Assembly (NCBI GenBank): GCA_963792385.1
Contig: CAWBVZ010000006.1
Coordinates: 558,001-622,000, forward strand
Length of the DNA stretch: 64,000 nucleotides
Direction of reading: 5' to 3'
Origin: DASSUW01 sp963792385
Lineage (GTDB): Bacteria > Actinomycetota > Thermoleophilia > Solirubrobacterales > Solirubrobacteraceae
Shown: positions 1-11,316 of the stretch, one piece after another
Layout: every line of letters begins with the position of its first letter
Position numbering within the stretch: the first letter of the stretch is position 1
Notes under the pieces: generated by a model
The model's database searches: none
Told to the model about the DNA's origin: nothing
The model's input: the letters and a program-made list of their open reading frames with translations, nothing else
Program-made: the position numbers and the translations under genes

Positions 1-1057
1 AGATCGGCGTCGCCGGTCTTCATCCCGAGGTCGGCCCGCGGCTGGGAGCGCAGCCAGTAGTCCATCCACGCGATCCGATCCTTGAACACGTGCTCCTCGG
101 TCTGCGTGCCGTGCTCGCCGTTCACGAGCACGAGGCGCTTCGAGACCCCGGCGGCGAGGTGGTCGAAGACGTTCGTCGGTCCGCGCGGGCCGGTCTGCTC
201 GTCCTGGTAGGCGGCAGTGATGTGGACCGGGACCTGGATCTTGTCGACCATGTTCACGAGCGAGCGCGAGCGGAACCACTCGCTGTCGGTGTCGTCGAGG
301 CCGTTGATCAGCGGGTCCTCGAACACCGTGCGCGAGCGGCCGGCCTGGTTCTTCGCGCACTGCGCGCTGGTGCTCTCGACCGGATATAGGCCGCCGGCGG
401 TGCCGCCGCCGATGTCGTAGACCGGCCGCACCGCGCCCGCCCACAGGAGCGGGAAGCCATAGTTGGTGACGCCGCCGGGATAGACGATGTCGCGGTACAC
501 GTCGCCGAACAGTCCGGAGGCGCTGACCGCGCGCAGGTGCTGCGGCCGCGTGGACGCGACCATCATGCCGGTGATGCCGCTGTAGGAGTGGCCGAAGACG
601 ACGACGTCGCCGTTCGACCACGGCTGGGTCGCGATCCAGTTGTCGATCACCTCGCGGCCGTCGAGCGCCGAGCGCCAGCTGAAGGCGTCGAACTCGCCGG
701 ACGAGCAGCCGGTTGCCGCGCAGGCTGGCCAGCACCGTGACGAAGCGGTCGTCGACGTGAGCGGCGTGGGCGGCGCGCGTGCCGGTCTGCATCGGCAGCG
801 GGAGGCCGGTCTGGTCGGCGAGGTCACCGAGCGGCGTCTTGCCGTCGTCCGAGCCGCTCTCGTAGCCGGACATCTCGAAGAAGGTCGGGCACCGGTTGGT
901 CGCGGTGCACTGCTGGCGGCACCTTGACGTTGATGGCGATGCTCACGCCGTCGGTCGTGGTCACGTAGTGGGTCGGCGCGGCGGCGGCGCTCGCGGCCGG
1001 CAGGAGGAGGAGCGCGGCGGCGAGGAGCGCGGCGCGGAGGGGACGCGTGGCAATCAT
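1..1057 (-). pseudogene. Secreted CocE/NonD-type (Xaa-Pro dipeptidyl-peptidase-like) hydrolase, frameshifted and cut by window start
   Basis: The start at 1057 gives a signal peptide (MIATRPLRAALLAAALLLLP, then an Ala-rich cleavage region) followed by the family opening (HYVTTTDGVSIAINVKVP). The reading then needs one base skipped near 917 to reach TNRCPTFFEMSGYESGSDDG, and another near 715 (an extra A) to reach the RGTGCSSGEFDAF-like stretch. Further on the nucleophile elbow GHSYSG is readable around 575-600. The family contains secreted alpha/beta-hydrolases acting on acyl or Xaa-Pro substrates; the substrate here is unknown. The C-terminus lies before the window. Both lesions are single-base insertions with intact coding either side, so sequencing error is as likely as a true pseudogene. 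It is divergent from the DMT exporter. Confidence 0.75.
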
Positions 1058-1122
1058 CACGAACGCCTTCAACGTCGCGCGGCGGCGAAGCTTGCGATCG
1101 CGCTCCTGAGATGCTTCCGGCG

Positions 1123-2073
1123 ATGAGCTCGCGCGCATGGGTGGCGTTCGCCGCCGTCTCGACCTTGTGGGGGATGCCCTACCTCTTCATCAAGATCGCG
1201 GTCGACGACGGCGTGTCGCCCGTGTTCCTGGCCTGGGTGCGAGTCGTGCTCGGGGCGGCGGTGCTGCTCGCGCTCGCGTGGCGGGCGGGAACACTCGGCT
1301 CGCTGCGTGGTCGCTGGCGCTGGCTGGCGGCGTTCGGCGTGGTCGAGATATCGCTGCCGTTCCCGTTGATCGCGGCAGGCGAGCAGCACGTCGCCTCCTC
1401 GCTGGCGGCGATCATCGTCGCCGCCGCGCCGCTGTTCGTCGCGATGCTGGCGCTGCGCTTCGACGCCGAGGAGCGCGCCACCGGCACGCGGCTCGCCGGC
1501 CTGCTGCTCGGTCTCGCGGGAGTGGTCGCCTTGGTCGGGATCGACGTCGCCGGCCGCACCGACGAGATGCTCGGCGCGCTCGCGATCCTGCTTGCCGCGT
1601 TCTGTTACGCCGTCGGGCCGATGGTGCTCAAGCGCCACCTCGCCGACCTCGACCCGCGGGCGTCGATGGGCGCCGCGCTCGCCGTCGCGGCGGTCGTGCT
1701 CACGCCTGCCGTGCTCGTGAAGCCGCCGACCGAGGTGCCGTCGGGCTCGGCGCTCGTGTCGTTGGCGGTGCTTGGCTTCTTCTGCACCGCCGCGGCGTTC
1801 GTGTTCTACGGCGCGCTGGTCGCGGAGGCCGGCCCGGGCCGTGCGCTGGTCATCACGTACATCGCGCCGGTCGTCGCGGTTGCGTTGGGGGTTGCGGTGC
1901 TTGGAGAGCAGCCGGGGACCGGCGCGATTGCGGGCCTGCTGCTGATCCTTGCCGGCTCGTGGTTGTCGACTGACGGGCGGTTGCCGCCGGGGTTGGCTTC
2001 GTTCGTGGAGCGCCGGCGCGGGCCGCGCGAGCCGCGCGCGTCTGCGGCGGTGTGTGACGAACTGCGCATGTAA
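1123..2073 (+). CDS. EamA/DMT-family transporter
   Basis: About 316 residues with ten predicted hydrophobic segments in two EamA halves, the usual layout of drug/metabolite transporters that export small metabolites or amino acids. The protein opens with WVAFAAVSTLWGMPYLFIKI, a typical first EamA helix. An in-frame ATG at 1111 is possible, but the protein starting at 1123 (MSSRAW) fits family length better; neither has a strong ribosome site. The C-terminal tail is Arg-rich and probably cytoplasmic. It is divergent from the hydrolase at the window start and followed after 9 bases by the DUF559 gene. The substrate cannot be told from sequence. Confidence 0.85.
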   Translation: MSSRAWVAFAAVSTLWGMPYLFIKIAVDDGVSPVFLAWVRVVLGAAVLLALAWRAGTLGSLRGRWRWLAAFGVVEISLPFPLIAAGEQHVASSLAAIIVAAAPLFVAMLALRFDAEERATGTRLAGLLLGLAGVVALVGIDVAGRTDEMLGALAILLAAFCYAVGPMVLKRHLADLDPRASMGAALAVAAVVLTPAVLVKPPTEVPSGSALVSLAVLGFFCTAAAFVFYGALVAEAGPGRALVITYIAPVVAVALGVAVLGEQPGTGAIAGLLLILAGSWLSTDGRLPPGLASFVERRRGPREPRASAAVCDELRM

Positions 2074-2082
2074 GGGAGACAA

Positions 2083-3036
2083 ATGGCGCTCGGCTCCGCC
2101 GTGCGGGTCGGCGGATCGGCGATCGTGCGTGGGGTGTGGCGAGTTGAGGGCAATAGTTACCGCCAAGTCGCCACACCCCACGGCGGCGACCGCGAAATCG
2201 CACGAATCGCCGGCGAACAGCACGGGATCATCACCCGTGCGCAACTGCTGGCGGCCGGTCTCGACGCGCACGAGATCGCCTATCGGCGCCGGATCGCTCG
2301 ACTCCACCTCCTTTACCGCGGGGTTTACGCCGTGGGCCACCGCCCGCCTTCGCCGCACGCAAGCGCGATGGCGGCTGTGCTGGCGTGCGGGCCCGGCGCC
2401 GTGCTCAGCCACCGCTCTGCTGGAGCCCTGTGGGGGATGCTCCGCTGGCGCGGCCCGATCGACGTGACGGCCGCCGGCAACCACACGCGCCGCAACGTCC
2501 GCGTGCACCGCTCACGCACGCTCCATCCCGACGACGTCACGCGCCACTACGGCATCCCCGTCACCACCCCGGCGCGCACGCTGCTGGACCTCGCCGACGT
2601 ACTGGACGACACCTCCCTCACCCGCGCAGTAAACGAAGCGCGACTCCAACGGCAGCTCAACCTCACGGATCTCGCCACGCTCCTCGCCCGCTCCCCCGGC
2701 CGCGCCACCAAGCGCCTCAGGCCGCACATCGACCACGGCACGCAGCCCACCCGCTCGCACCTGGAGGACGCGTTTCTGACCTTCGTCGAGCGCCACCACC
2801 TCCCCCGCCCCGAGGTCAACCAGCGGATCGCCGGCTACGAGGTCGACATGCTCTGGCGCGACCAGCGCGTGATCGTCGAACTCGACGGCTGGGACTACCA
2901 CGACGGCAGGACCGCGTTCGAGCGCGACCGCGAGAAGGATGCTGCTCTTCTCACTGAGGGGTTTCCTGTCGTTCGGATCACGTCGGGACGGCTCACCGAC
3001 CGCGAAGCGACGCGCCTGCGGCGCCTGCTCGCGTAG
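2083..3036 (+). CDS. AbiEi-like winged-helix plus DUF559 (VSR-fold) protein
   Basis: 317 residues. After a 35-residue leader comes an AbiEi_4-like domain (residues about 36-110, IARIAGEQHGIITRAQLLAAG then YRGVYAVGH), a middle region with the PARTLLDLA motif, and a C-terminal DUF559 domain (about 240-317) with the Vsr/restriction-fold acidic residues D255, E266 and D268 (VDMLW, VIVELDG) and the RDREKD helix. Such proteins are very common in Solirubrobacterales; function is unproven, and nuclease or antitoxin-like DNA binding are guesses from fold. ATG 2083 is supported by AAGGGAG four bases upstream, yet the family usually begins near residue 36. The intervening codons hold a perfect inverted repeat (2128-2182). 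Confidence 0.8.
   Translation: MALGSAVRVGGSAIVRGVWRVEGNSYRQVATPHGGDREIARIAGEQHGIITRAQLLAAGLDAHEIAYRRRIARLHLLYRGVYAVGHRPPSPHASAMAAVLACGPGAVLSHRSAGALWGMLRWRGPIDVTAAGNHTRRNVRVHRSRTLHPDDVTRHYGIPVTTPARTLLDLADVLDDTSLTRAVNEARLQRQLNLTDLATLLARSPGRATKRLRPHIDHGTQPTRSHLEDAFLTFVERHHLPRPEVNQRIAGYEVDMLWRDQRVIVELDGWDYHDGRTAFERDREKDAALLTEGFPVVRITSGRLTDREATRLRRLLA
2128..2182. repeat. Perfect 15-bp inverted repeat near the 5' end of the DUF559 gene
   Basis: CGTGGGGTGTGGCGA at 2128-2142 is exactly reverse-complemented at 2168-2182, with a 25-base loop. It would form a strong stem in mRNA just after the annotated start of the DUF559 gene. It may be a mobile palindrome that extended the reading frame, an operator, or a translation-controlling hairpin. 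Confidence 0.8.
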
Positions 3037-3045
3037 CGTGGCCGC

Positions 3046-4050
3046 ATGCGCGCGATCGTCATCGCCAAGCACGGCGATCCGAGCGTCCTGCGGGTCGAGG
3101 AGCGGCCGGACCCGCCGCTGACGCCGGGTCACGTCCGGATCGACGTGGCCGCCGCGGGCGTGAACTTCGCCGACACGATGGCGCGCGCCGGGCTCTACCC
3201 CGACGCCCCGAAGCTGCCGATGGTCGTCGGCTACGAGGTCGCGGGGATCGTGGCCGAGGTCGGCGCGGGCGTCGACGACGTAACGGCGGGCGCGCGCGTG
3301 ATGGCGGGCACGCGGTTCGGCGGTTACGCGTCGCAGGTCGTCGTGCCTGCCTCGGACGTGATCGACCTGCCGGAGACGCTGACGCTCGAGCAGGGCGCGG
3401 CGATCCCGGTCAACTACTCGACGGCATGGACCGCGCTGCTCGGCTCCGGCAGCCTGCGAGCGGGCGAGAAGGTCCTGATCCACGCGGCCGCGGGCGGCGT
3501 CGGCATCGCCGCGACGCAGATCGCCCGGCGCCATGGCGCGGAGATCCACGGCACGGCTTCGCCCGCCAAGCACGAGGCGATCCGCGGGTTCGGCGTCGAC
3601 GTCGCGCACGACTACACGCGCCGCGGCTGGGACCGTGGCCTCGAGCGCAGCTTCGATCTCGTCCTCGACGCCGTCGGCGGCGCGTCCTTCAAGCGCTCCT
3701 ATCGGCTGCTGCGTCCCGGCGGCCGGCTCGTCGCGTTCGGCGCCTCGAGCGTGCTGCCGGGCGACCGGCGGCGCGTCCTGCGCGCGGCGCCGCAGGCGCT
3801 GCGGATGCTGCGCGGGTTCGACCTCGTCAAGCAGATGTCGGAGTCGAAGTCGGTGATCGGGCTGAACATGCTGCGCTTGTGGGACGACCGCGGCACGCTG
3901 GCGCCGTGGATCGAGCCGCTCGGCGCCCTGATCGAAGACGGGACGATTCGGCCGGTCGTGTCCGATGCGGTGCCGTTCGACCGCGCGCCGGAGGCGCACC
4001 GGATCATCGCCGAGCGCCGCAACGTCGGGAAGGTCGTGCTGGTGCCGTAG
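3046..4050 (+). CDS. Zinc-independent MDR-family NAD(P)H:quinone oxidoreductase-like enzyme
   Basis: 334 residues, full length for medium-chain quinone oxidoreductases. The N-terminal GroES-like domain (AAGVNFADTMARAG, YEVAGIVAEVG) is followed by a Rossmann fold with the nucleotide motif HAAAGGVGIAATQIA around residue 150. The structural zinc cysteine cluster of alcohol dehydrogenases is absent, placing it with the quinone or enone reductases. It starts 9 bases after the DUF559 stop, on the same strand, so it may be co-transcribed, though the functions look unrelated. It ends exactly where the convergent SRPBCC gene ends. Confidence 0.85.
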   Translation: MRAIVIAKHGDPSVLRVEERPDPPLTPGHVRIDVAAAGVNFADTMARAGLYPDAPKLPMVVGYEVAGIVAEVGAGVDDVTAGARVMAGTRFGGYASQVVVPASDVIDLPETLTLEQGAAIPVNYSTAWTALLGSGSLRAGEKVLIHAAAGGVGIAATQIARRHGAEIHGTASPAKHEAIRGFGVDVAHDYTRRGWDRGLERSFDLVLDAVGGASFKRSYRLLRPGGRLVAFGASSVLPGDRRRVLRAAPQALRMLRGFDLVKQMSESKSVIGLNMLRLWDDRGTLAPWIEPLGALIEDGTIRPVVSDAVPFDRAPEAHRIIAERRNVGKVVLVP

Positions 4051-4494
4051 TCAGGAGCCGGCGAGGCGTTCCGTGATCCGGTCGAAGAACTTCGTCCAGC
4101 CTGCGCCGGCGTGCTTGTACCCGTCGGCCGACAGTCCGCCGCCACGCTGCTCGAACTGCATCTCGGTGCGGCCGTCGCCGAGGTCCGTGAGCACGACGAT
4201 CACGAGCTCCGACGGATCGTCGTCCGGTTCGTCGGTGATCGTGAGCACGAGCCGCTCGGGCTCGACCACCTCGCGGTACTCGCCCTTCCACCGGATCTCG
4301 CGGCGGTCGGGGCCGACGAACATGGTCGCCCGCCACCTCCCGCCGGCCTGGACGTCCATCGAGACCGTCGACAGCGGGATCTCGGCCTCGCTGCCGCCGA
4401 ACCAGTCGGCGAACCGGTCCGGCTCCGTCCACTCCTTCCACACGTGCTCGCGCGGCGCGTCGAAGATGCGGGTGATCTGGATTCCTTCAGCCAT
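4051..4494 (-). CDS. SRPBCC/AHSA1-family protein
   Basis: 147 residues forming a START-like hydrophobic cavity fold: RIFDAPREHVWKEWTEPDRF at the N-terminus, the GGRWR turn, and the C-terminal GWTKFFDRITERLAG helix. AHSA1-like proteins of this size typically sit behind an ArsR-type regulator, as here: its ATG overlaps the end of the upstream ArsR gene by 8 bases, so the two are translationally coupled. Ligand or enzymatic role is unknown. I chose 4494 rather than the longer reading frame because of this coupling and because homology-like sequence begins at MAEGIQITRIFDAP. Confidence 0.85.
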   Translation of the reverse strand: MAEGIQITRIFDAPREHVWKEWTEPDRFADWFGGSEAEIPLSTVSMDVQAGGRWRATMFVGPDRREIRWKGEYREVVEPERLVLTITDEPDDDPSELVIVVLTDLGDGRTEMQFEQRGGGLSADGYKHAGAGWTKFFDRITERLAGS

Positions 4495-4807
4495 CGCCTC
4501 GCAGGCGCTCGTCGAGCCGGTCGAAGCTGCCTTCCCAGAACGGACGGTACTTCTCGAGCCAGTCGACCGCACCCTTGAGCGGCGCGCCGTCCAGCCGCGA
4601 GGGCCGGAGTTGCGCGGTGCGGCCGCGCGTGATCAGGCCGGCGTGCTCGAGCACCTTGAGGTGCTGGGAGACCGCCTGGACGGTGATCGGGAACGGCCCG
4701 GCGAGCTCGGTCACCGTGGCATCCCCCTCCGCGAGCCGGCCAAGGATCGCCCGCCGGGTCGGATCGGCGAGAGCCGCGAAGGTGCTGCTGAGCTGGTCGA
4801 CTGCCAC
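4487..4807 (-). CDS. ArsR-family winged-helix regulator
   Basis: 106 residues with the compact ArsR fold: ALADPTRRAILGRLAEGDAT at the start, then the recognition helix region TVQAVSQHLKVLEHAGLI. No metal-binding ELCVCDL-type cysteine motif is present, so this is a non-metal ArsR of the kind that governs SRPBCC genes. The start is GTG at 4807 with AGGTGA four bases upstream. Its own promoter region (4808-4889) is AT-rich compared with everything nearby and holds short palindromes, consistent with autoregulation and control of the divergent RibD-like gene. Confidence 0.88.
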   Translation of the reverse strand: MAVDQLSSTFAALADPTRRAILGRLAEGDATVTELAGPFPITVQAVSQHLKVLEHAGLITRGRTAQLRPSRLDGAPLKGAVDWLEKYRPFWEGSFDRLDERLRGDG

Positions 4808-4889
4808 GTGATCACCTAGTCACTTGATCAATTGATATCTTGAATATAGACGTGCCAGCGGCGGCAAGCGACAACGAGGTGCTTTCACG
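4808..4889. promoter_or_regulatory. Divergent promoter/operator between ArsR and RibD-like genes
   Basis: An 82-base gap that is strikingly AT-rich for this genome. It contains the perfect palindrome ATCAATTGAT (4827-4836), an overlapping TTGATCAA, and plausible promoter hexamers in both directions (for example TATAGA downstream of the palindrome for the rightward gene). I infer an ArsR operator controlling both flanking units. Confidence 0.5.
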
Positions 4890-5465
4890 ATGGGCAGGAT
4901 CGTCGTAACGGAATTCATGTCTCTCGACGGCGTCGTCGAGGACCCTGGCGGAGCCGAGGACTTCAAGTACGGAGGCTGGAGCTTCGAGATCAGTCGCGGA
5001 GAGGAGGGCGACAAGTTCAAGCTCGACGAGACGATGGCGTCCGACGCTCTGCTGCTCGGGCGGGTGACCTACGAGGGCTTCGCAAACGCGTGGCCGTCCC
5101 GAAATGACGAAGCCGGTTTCGCGGACAAGTTCAACAGCATGCCCAAGTACGTCGTCTCGTCGACGCTCGAGAACCCCGAGTGGACCAACTCGACGGTGCT
5201 CAAGGGCGACGTCGTCGAGGAGGTCAAGCAGCTGCGCGAGAAGCACGACGGGGACATCGTCGTCCACGGCAGCGTGCAGCTTGCGCAGACGCTGATCGAC
5301 AACGACCTCGTCGACGAGCTGCGACTGATGGTGTTCCCGGTCGTGCTCGGCGCCGGCAAGCGACTGTTCGGCGAGACGGGCGAGAAGAAGCCCCTGCGGC
5401 TGACGGACTCCAAGACGGTCGGCGAGGGCGTCGCGATCCTCGTGTACCAGCGCGCGGAGGCGTAG
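4890..5465 (+). CDS. RibD C-terminal-like / dihydrofolate-reductase-family protein
   Basis: 191 residues with the DHFR/RibD reductase fold: IVVTEFMSLDGVVEDPGG at the N-terminus, LLGRVTYEGFANAWP, the KYVVSS strand, GDIVVHGSVQLAQTLIDN and LVDELRLMVFPVVLGAGKRLF. These stand-alone YyaP/YwjB-like reductases presumably use NAD(P)H; the substrate is unknown. It faces the ArsR-SRPBCC pair across an AT-rich promoter and may be regulated with it. A related but diverged copy occurs at the right end of the window (63568-64000). Confidence 0.85.
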   Translation: MGRIVVTEFMSLDGVVEDPGGAEDFKYGGWSFEISRGEEGDKFKLDETMASDALLLGRVTYEGFANAWPSRNDEAGFADKFNSMPKYVVSSTLENPEWTNSTVLKGDVVEEVKQLREKHDGDIVVHGSVQLAQTLIDNDLVDELRLMVFPVVLGAGKRLFGETGEKKPLRLTDSKTVGEGVAILVYQRAEA

Positions 5466-5515
5466 GCCGTCCTGGGCATGGTTCCGGGTGTCTCTGGGCA
5501 GTCTCTTCGGACGCT

Positions 5516-6337
5516 ATGAGCGCTCGCCCAGTTATCCAAGGTCTGACGATCCGCGGCGCAGCGCGCCACCGGCCCGCATTCGAATGGCTTGCGCGCATCG
5601 GGCTGGTGGCGCGAGGCGTCTCGTACGGCATCATCGGGGTCCTCGCCCTGAAGCTCGCGGTCGGATCGGGCGGCAAGACGACTGACCAGGAGGGGGCGCT
5701 GAAGACGATCGCCCACCAGTCGTTCGGCAAGGCGCTGCTGATCGCCATGGCCATCGGTCTCGCCTGCTACGCGGCGTGGCGCCTGCTCCGCGCCGCGATC
5801 GGTCACGGCACCGAGCAGGAGGACAGCACGCTCGACCGCATCTCGGGCGTGTCCGCCGGCATCGGGTACGCCGCGCTCGCCGTCACCGCGGTGAAGATCG
5901 TCGTCGGAGCGGGCGGCGGGTCGAGCAGCCCGAAGCAGACAGCCGGAGGCGTGCTCGACTGGCCGGGCGGGCGGGTGATCGTTGCCGTCGCCGGTGCAAT
6001 CCTGATCGGCGAGGCGGTCTACGAGGCGTACAACGGCTTGTCCCGGAAGTTCCTGGAGGACTCGAAGACCGAGGAGATGAGCCCCGCGGTGGAGCGCGGC
6101 TTCACCGCGATCGGCGTCTTCGGACACCTCGCACGGACCGTCGTCTTCGGCCTCATCGGCTACGGCGTGATCAAGGCCGCGATCGACTACGACCCGCGTA
6201 ACGCGATTGGCCTCGACGGGGCCCTCAGCCAGCTGGCCCACTACTCCTACGGGCCGTTCCTCCTGGGCGTCGTCGCCGCCGGCTTCATCGGGTTCGCGCT
6301 CTACTCGATCGCCGACGCCCGCTACCGCAGGGTCTAA
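5516..6337 (+). CDS. DUF1206 membrane protein
   Basis: 273 residues from ATG 5516. It consists of three repeated units, each with two transmembrane helices, as usual for DUF1206: ARIGLVARGVSYGIIGVLAL, then DRISGVSAGIGYAALAVTAV, then TAIGVFGHLARTVVFGLIGY. Function is uncharacterised in the family. No catalytic residues stand out. The next gene on the strand also encodes a small membrane protein, separated by 91 bases with its own good ribosome site. Confidence 0.85.
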   Translation: MSARPVIQGLTIRGAARHRPAFEWLARIGLVARGVSYGIIGVLALKLAVGSGGKTTDQEGALKTIAHQSFGKALLIAMAIGLACYAAWRLLRAAIGHGTEQEDSTLDRISGVSAGIGYAALAVTAVKIVVGAGGGSSSPKQTAGGVLDWPGGRVIVAVAGAILIGEAVYEAYNGLSRKFLEDSKTEEMSPAVERGFTAIGVFGHLARTVVFGLIGYGVIKAAIDYDPRNAIGLDGALSQLAHYSYGPFLLGVVAAGFIGFALYSIADARYRRV

Positions 6338-6428
6338 GGGGATTCATCTCATCTGGATGATGCAGCGCCGTTGACGCGGATCTGTAATCGGTCCCTCTAC
6401 CTCGTGGAATCAAACAGAGGAGTACGGG

Positions 6429-6794
6429 ATGCGCGGCATGGGTCGAGCCTTTTTCGCGGCAACGCTGCTGGTGCTCGTGGGGTTCATCAACATCATCTAC
6501 GGCATCGGCGCTCTAGACGGGGCGAACATCTTCGTCAACGATCAGAGGTTCATCCTCACCAACCTCAACACCATGGGTTGGGTCCTGATCATCCTCGCGG
6601 TGGTCCAGATCACCGGAGGCATTTCGCTGTTCGTGGGCAACTCCTACGGCCGCGTCATCGGAATCGTCGGCGCGGGCCTCGGTGCAATCGGGGCCATACT
6701 CTCGATCGGCGGCAACAACCCGTGGTGGTCGTTGGCCGTTTTCTTCCTCTGCGTCTACGTCATCCACGGCATCGTCCTGTACGGGGACGAGTAG
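6429..6794 (+). CDS. DUF7144-family small membrane protein
   Basis: 121 residues with four hydrophobic helices. The start is well supported by AGAGGAG six bases before ATG. The sequence pattern (GFINIIYGIGAL, GWVLIILAVVQITGGISLFVG, VFFLCVYVIHGIVLYGDE) matches the four-helix DUF7144 proteins widespread in actinobacteria. Role unknown. It ends 19 bases from the convergent rpoB stop codon, so no rpoC can lie directly downstream of rpoB here. Confidence 0.8.
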   Translation: MRGMGRAFFAATLLVLVGFINIIYGIGALDGANIFVNDQRFILTNLNTMGWVLIILAVVQITGGISLFVGNSYGRVIGIVGAGLGAIGAILSIGGNNPWWSLAVFFLCVYVIHGIVLYGDE

Positions 6795-6813
6795 CCAGCC
6801 TCGGCCCTTACCG

Positions 6814-10404
<3,591 letters not shown>

Positions 10405-10483
10405 GACGGCGACTCCTCGGGGAGGTCGGTGTGGAGCGGAAGACGTGCGCGGATCGTGCCGAGGGCATACAGGCGCGACCAGC

Positions 10484-10511
10484 AAAATAGCACGGCAAAA
10501 CGCCCCTGCAA
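10484..10511 (-). promoter_or_regulatory. Predicted rpoB promoter
   Basis: On the minus strand TTGCAG (10511-10506) and TATTTT (10489-10484) are spaced by 16 bases, with an extended -10 TG one base upstream. Predicted transcription start is about 10477, giving a leader of roughly 73 bases before the TTG codon. This is the best sigma-70-like match between tRNA-Ser and rpoB. Confidence 0.5.
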
Positions 10512-10600
10512 GGGGGACATTTGACGCTTCACAACCTCACCGACTCTTTGCCGGCTAGGGCAAATTTACCACACGCCTTTAAAGATCTGGGCGAGCCGAG

Positions 10601-10621
10601 ATCCCGCCGGCTGGGCGGGAT
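10601..10621 (-). terminator. Hairpin downstream of tRNA-Ser
   Basis: ATCCCGCC and GGCGGGAT form a perfect 8-bp stem with a 5-base loop, 14 bases beyond the tRNA 3' end. No clear U-tract follows, as is common in high-GC actinobacteria. It could end the tadA-tRNA transcript before the rpoB promoter. Confidence 0.45.
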
Positions 10622-10634
10622 TCGGAACCTGAGG

Positions 10635-10724
10635 CGGAGGGGGAGGGATTCGAACCCTCGGTGCAGGGGTTACCCACACAACGGTTTTCGAGACCGCCCG
10701 ATTCAACCACTCTCGCACCCCTCC
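10635..10724 (-). tRNA. tRNA-Ser (anticodon CGA)
   Basis: A 90-base cloverleaf: acceptor GGAGGGG pairs with CCCCTCC, the anticodon loop CTCGAAA gives CGA for UCG codons, a long variable arm typical of serine tRNA follows, and the T-arm is GAGGG-TTCGAAT-CCCTC. The discriminator base is G. CCA is not encoded (the genome reads CCT), so it must be added by nucleotidyltransferase. It lies between tadA and rpoB on the same strand. Confidence 0.93.
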
Positions 10725-10754
10725 GGGGAGCGAATGTGCAGGGTAGCGGTAGAG

Positions 10755-11222
10755 CTATCGCCGAGACCGGAAGAAGGCGACGAGGAGCTCGGCGCATTCG
10801 GCCGCCAGCAGCCCACCGGCGACCTCCGGGCGGTGATTGAGCCGCGGCTCTGAGAGCACGTCGAGGACCGAGCCGGCGGCGCCGGCCTTCGGATCGGTGG
10901 TGCCGTAGACGACGCGCGGGATGCGGCCGAGCACGATCGCGCCCGCGCACATCGCGCACGGCTCGAGCGTGACGTAGAGCACCGTGTCCAGCAGCCGCCA
11001 CGAGCCGAGCGAGCGGGCGGCTTCGCGAATCGCGATCGTCTCGGCGTGGGCGGTCGGGTCCTGGCGCAGCTCGCGCTCGTTGTGCCCGGCGCCGATCACC
11101 TCGCCGCCGTGCACGACGACCGCGCCGACCGGCACGTCGTCGTGTTCGAGCGCGCGCTCGGCCTCACGCAGCGCGAGCCGCATGAAGTATTCGTCGCGCG
11201 CGAAGAAGCGTTGGGGATGCAT
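10755..11222 (-). CDS. tadA: tRNA(adenine-34) deaminase
   Basis: 155 residues. TadA converts A34 of tRNA-Arg(ACG) to inosine. The zinc site is complete: H59-A-E61 with catalytic glutamate, and P88-C89-A-M-C92. The family motifs DVPVGAVVV and NERELRQDPTAHAE are present. The start at 11222 (MHPQRFFARDEYFMRLAL) was preferred over the longer frame because homologous sequence begins there. It sits upstream of tRNA-Ser, on the same strand, a grouping of translation functions also seen in other bacteria. Confidence 0.93.
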   Translation of the reverse strand: MHPQRFFARDEYFMRLALREAERALEHDDVPVGAVVVHGGEVIGAGHNERELRQDPTAHAETIAIREAARSLGSWRLLDTVLYVTLEPCAMCAGAIVLGRIPRVVYGTTDPKAGAAGSVLDVLSEPRLNHRPEVAGGLLAAECAELLVAFFRSRR

Positions 11223-11316
11223 TGGGTATGCCACGTTGAGGGTTGTGCCGTAACTATCGGGTGCCCACAATGTTCTACGGAGGCGCACCGCTCAAGGCGC
11301 TCCCCGTCGCCACCAC

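Noticed and set aside
1069..2508. 479-codon minus-strand frame across the DMT exporter
   Set aside because: Arg/His/Glu-rich shadow; the plus strand has a clear ten-helix transporter and DUF559 protein.
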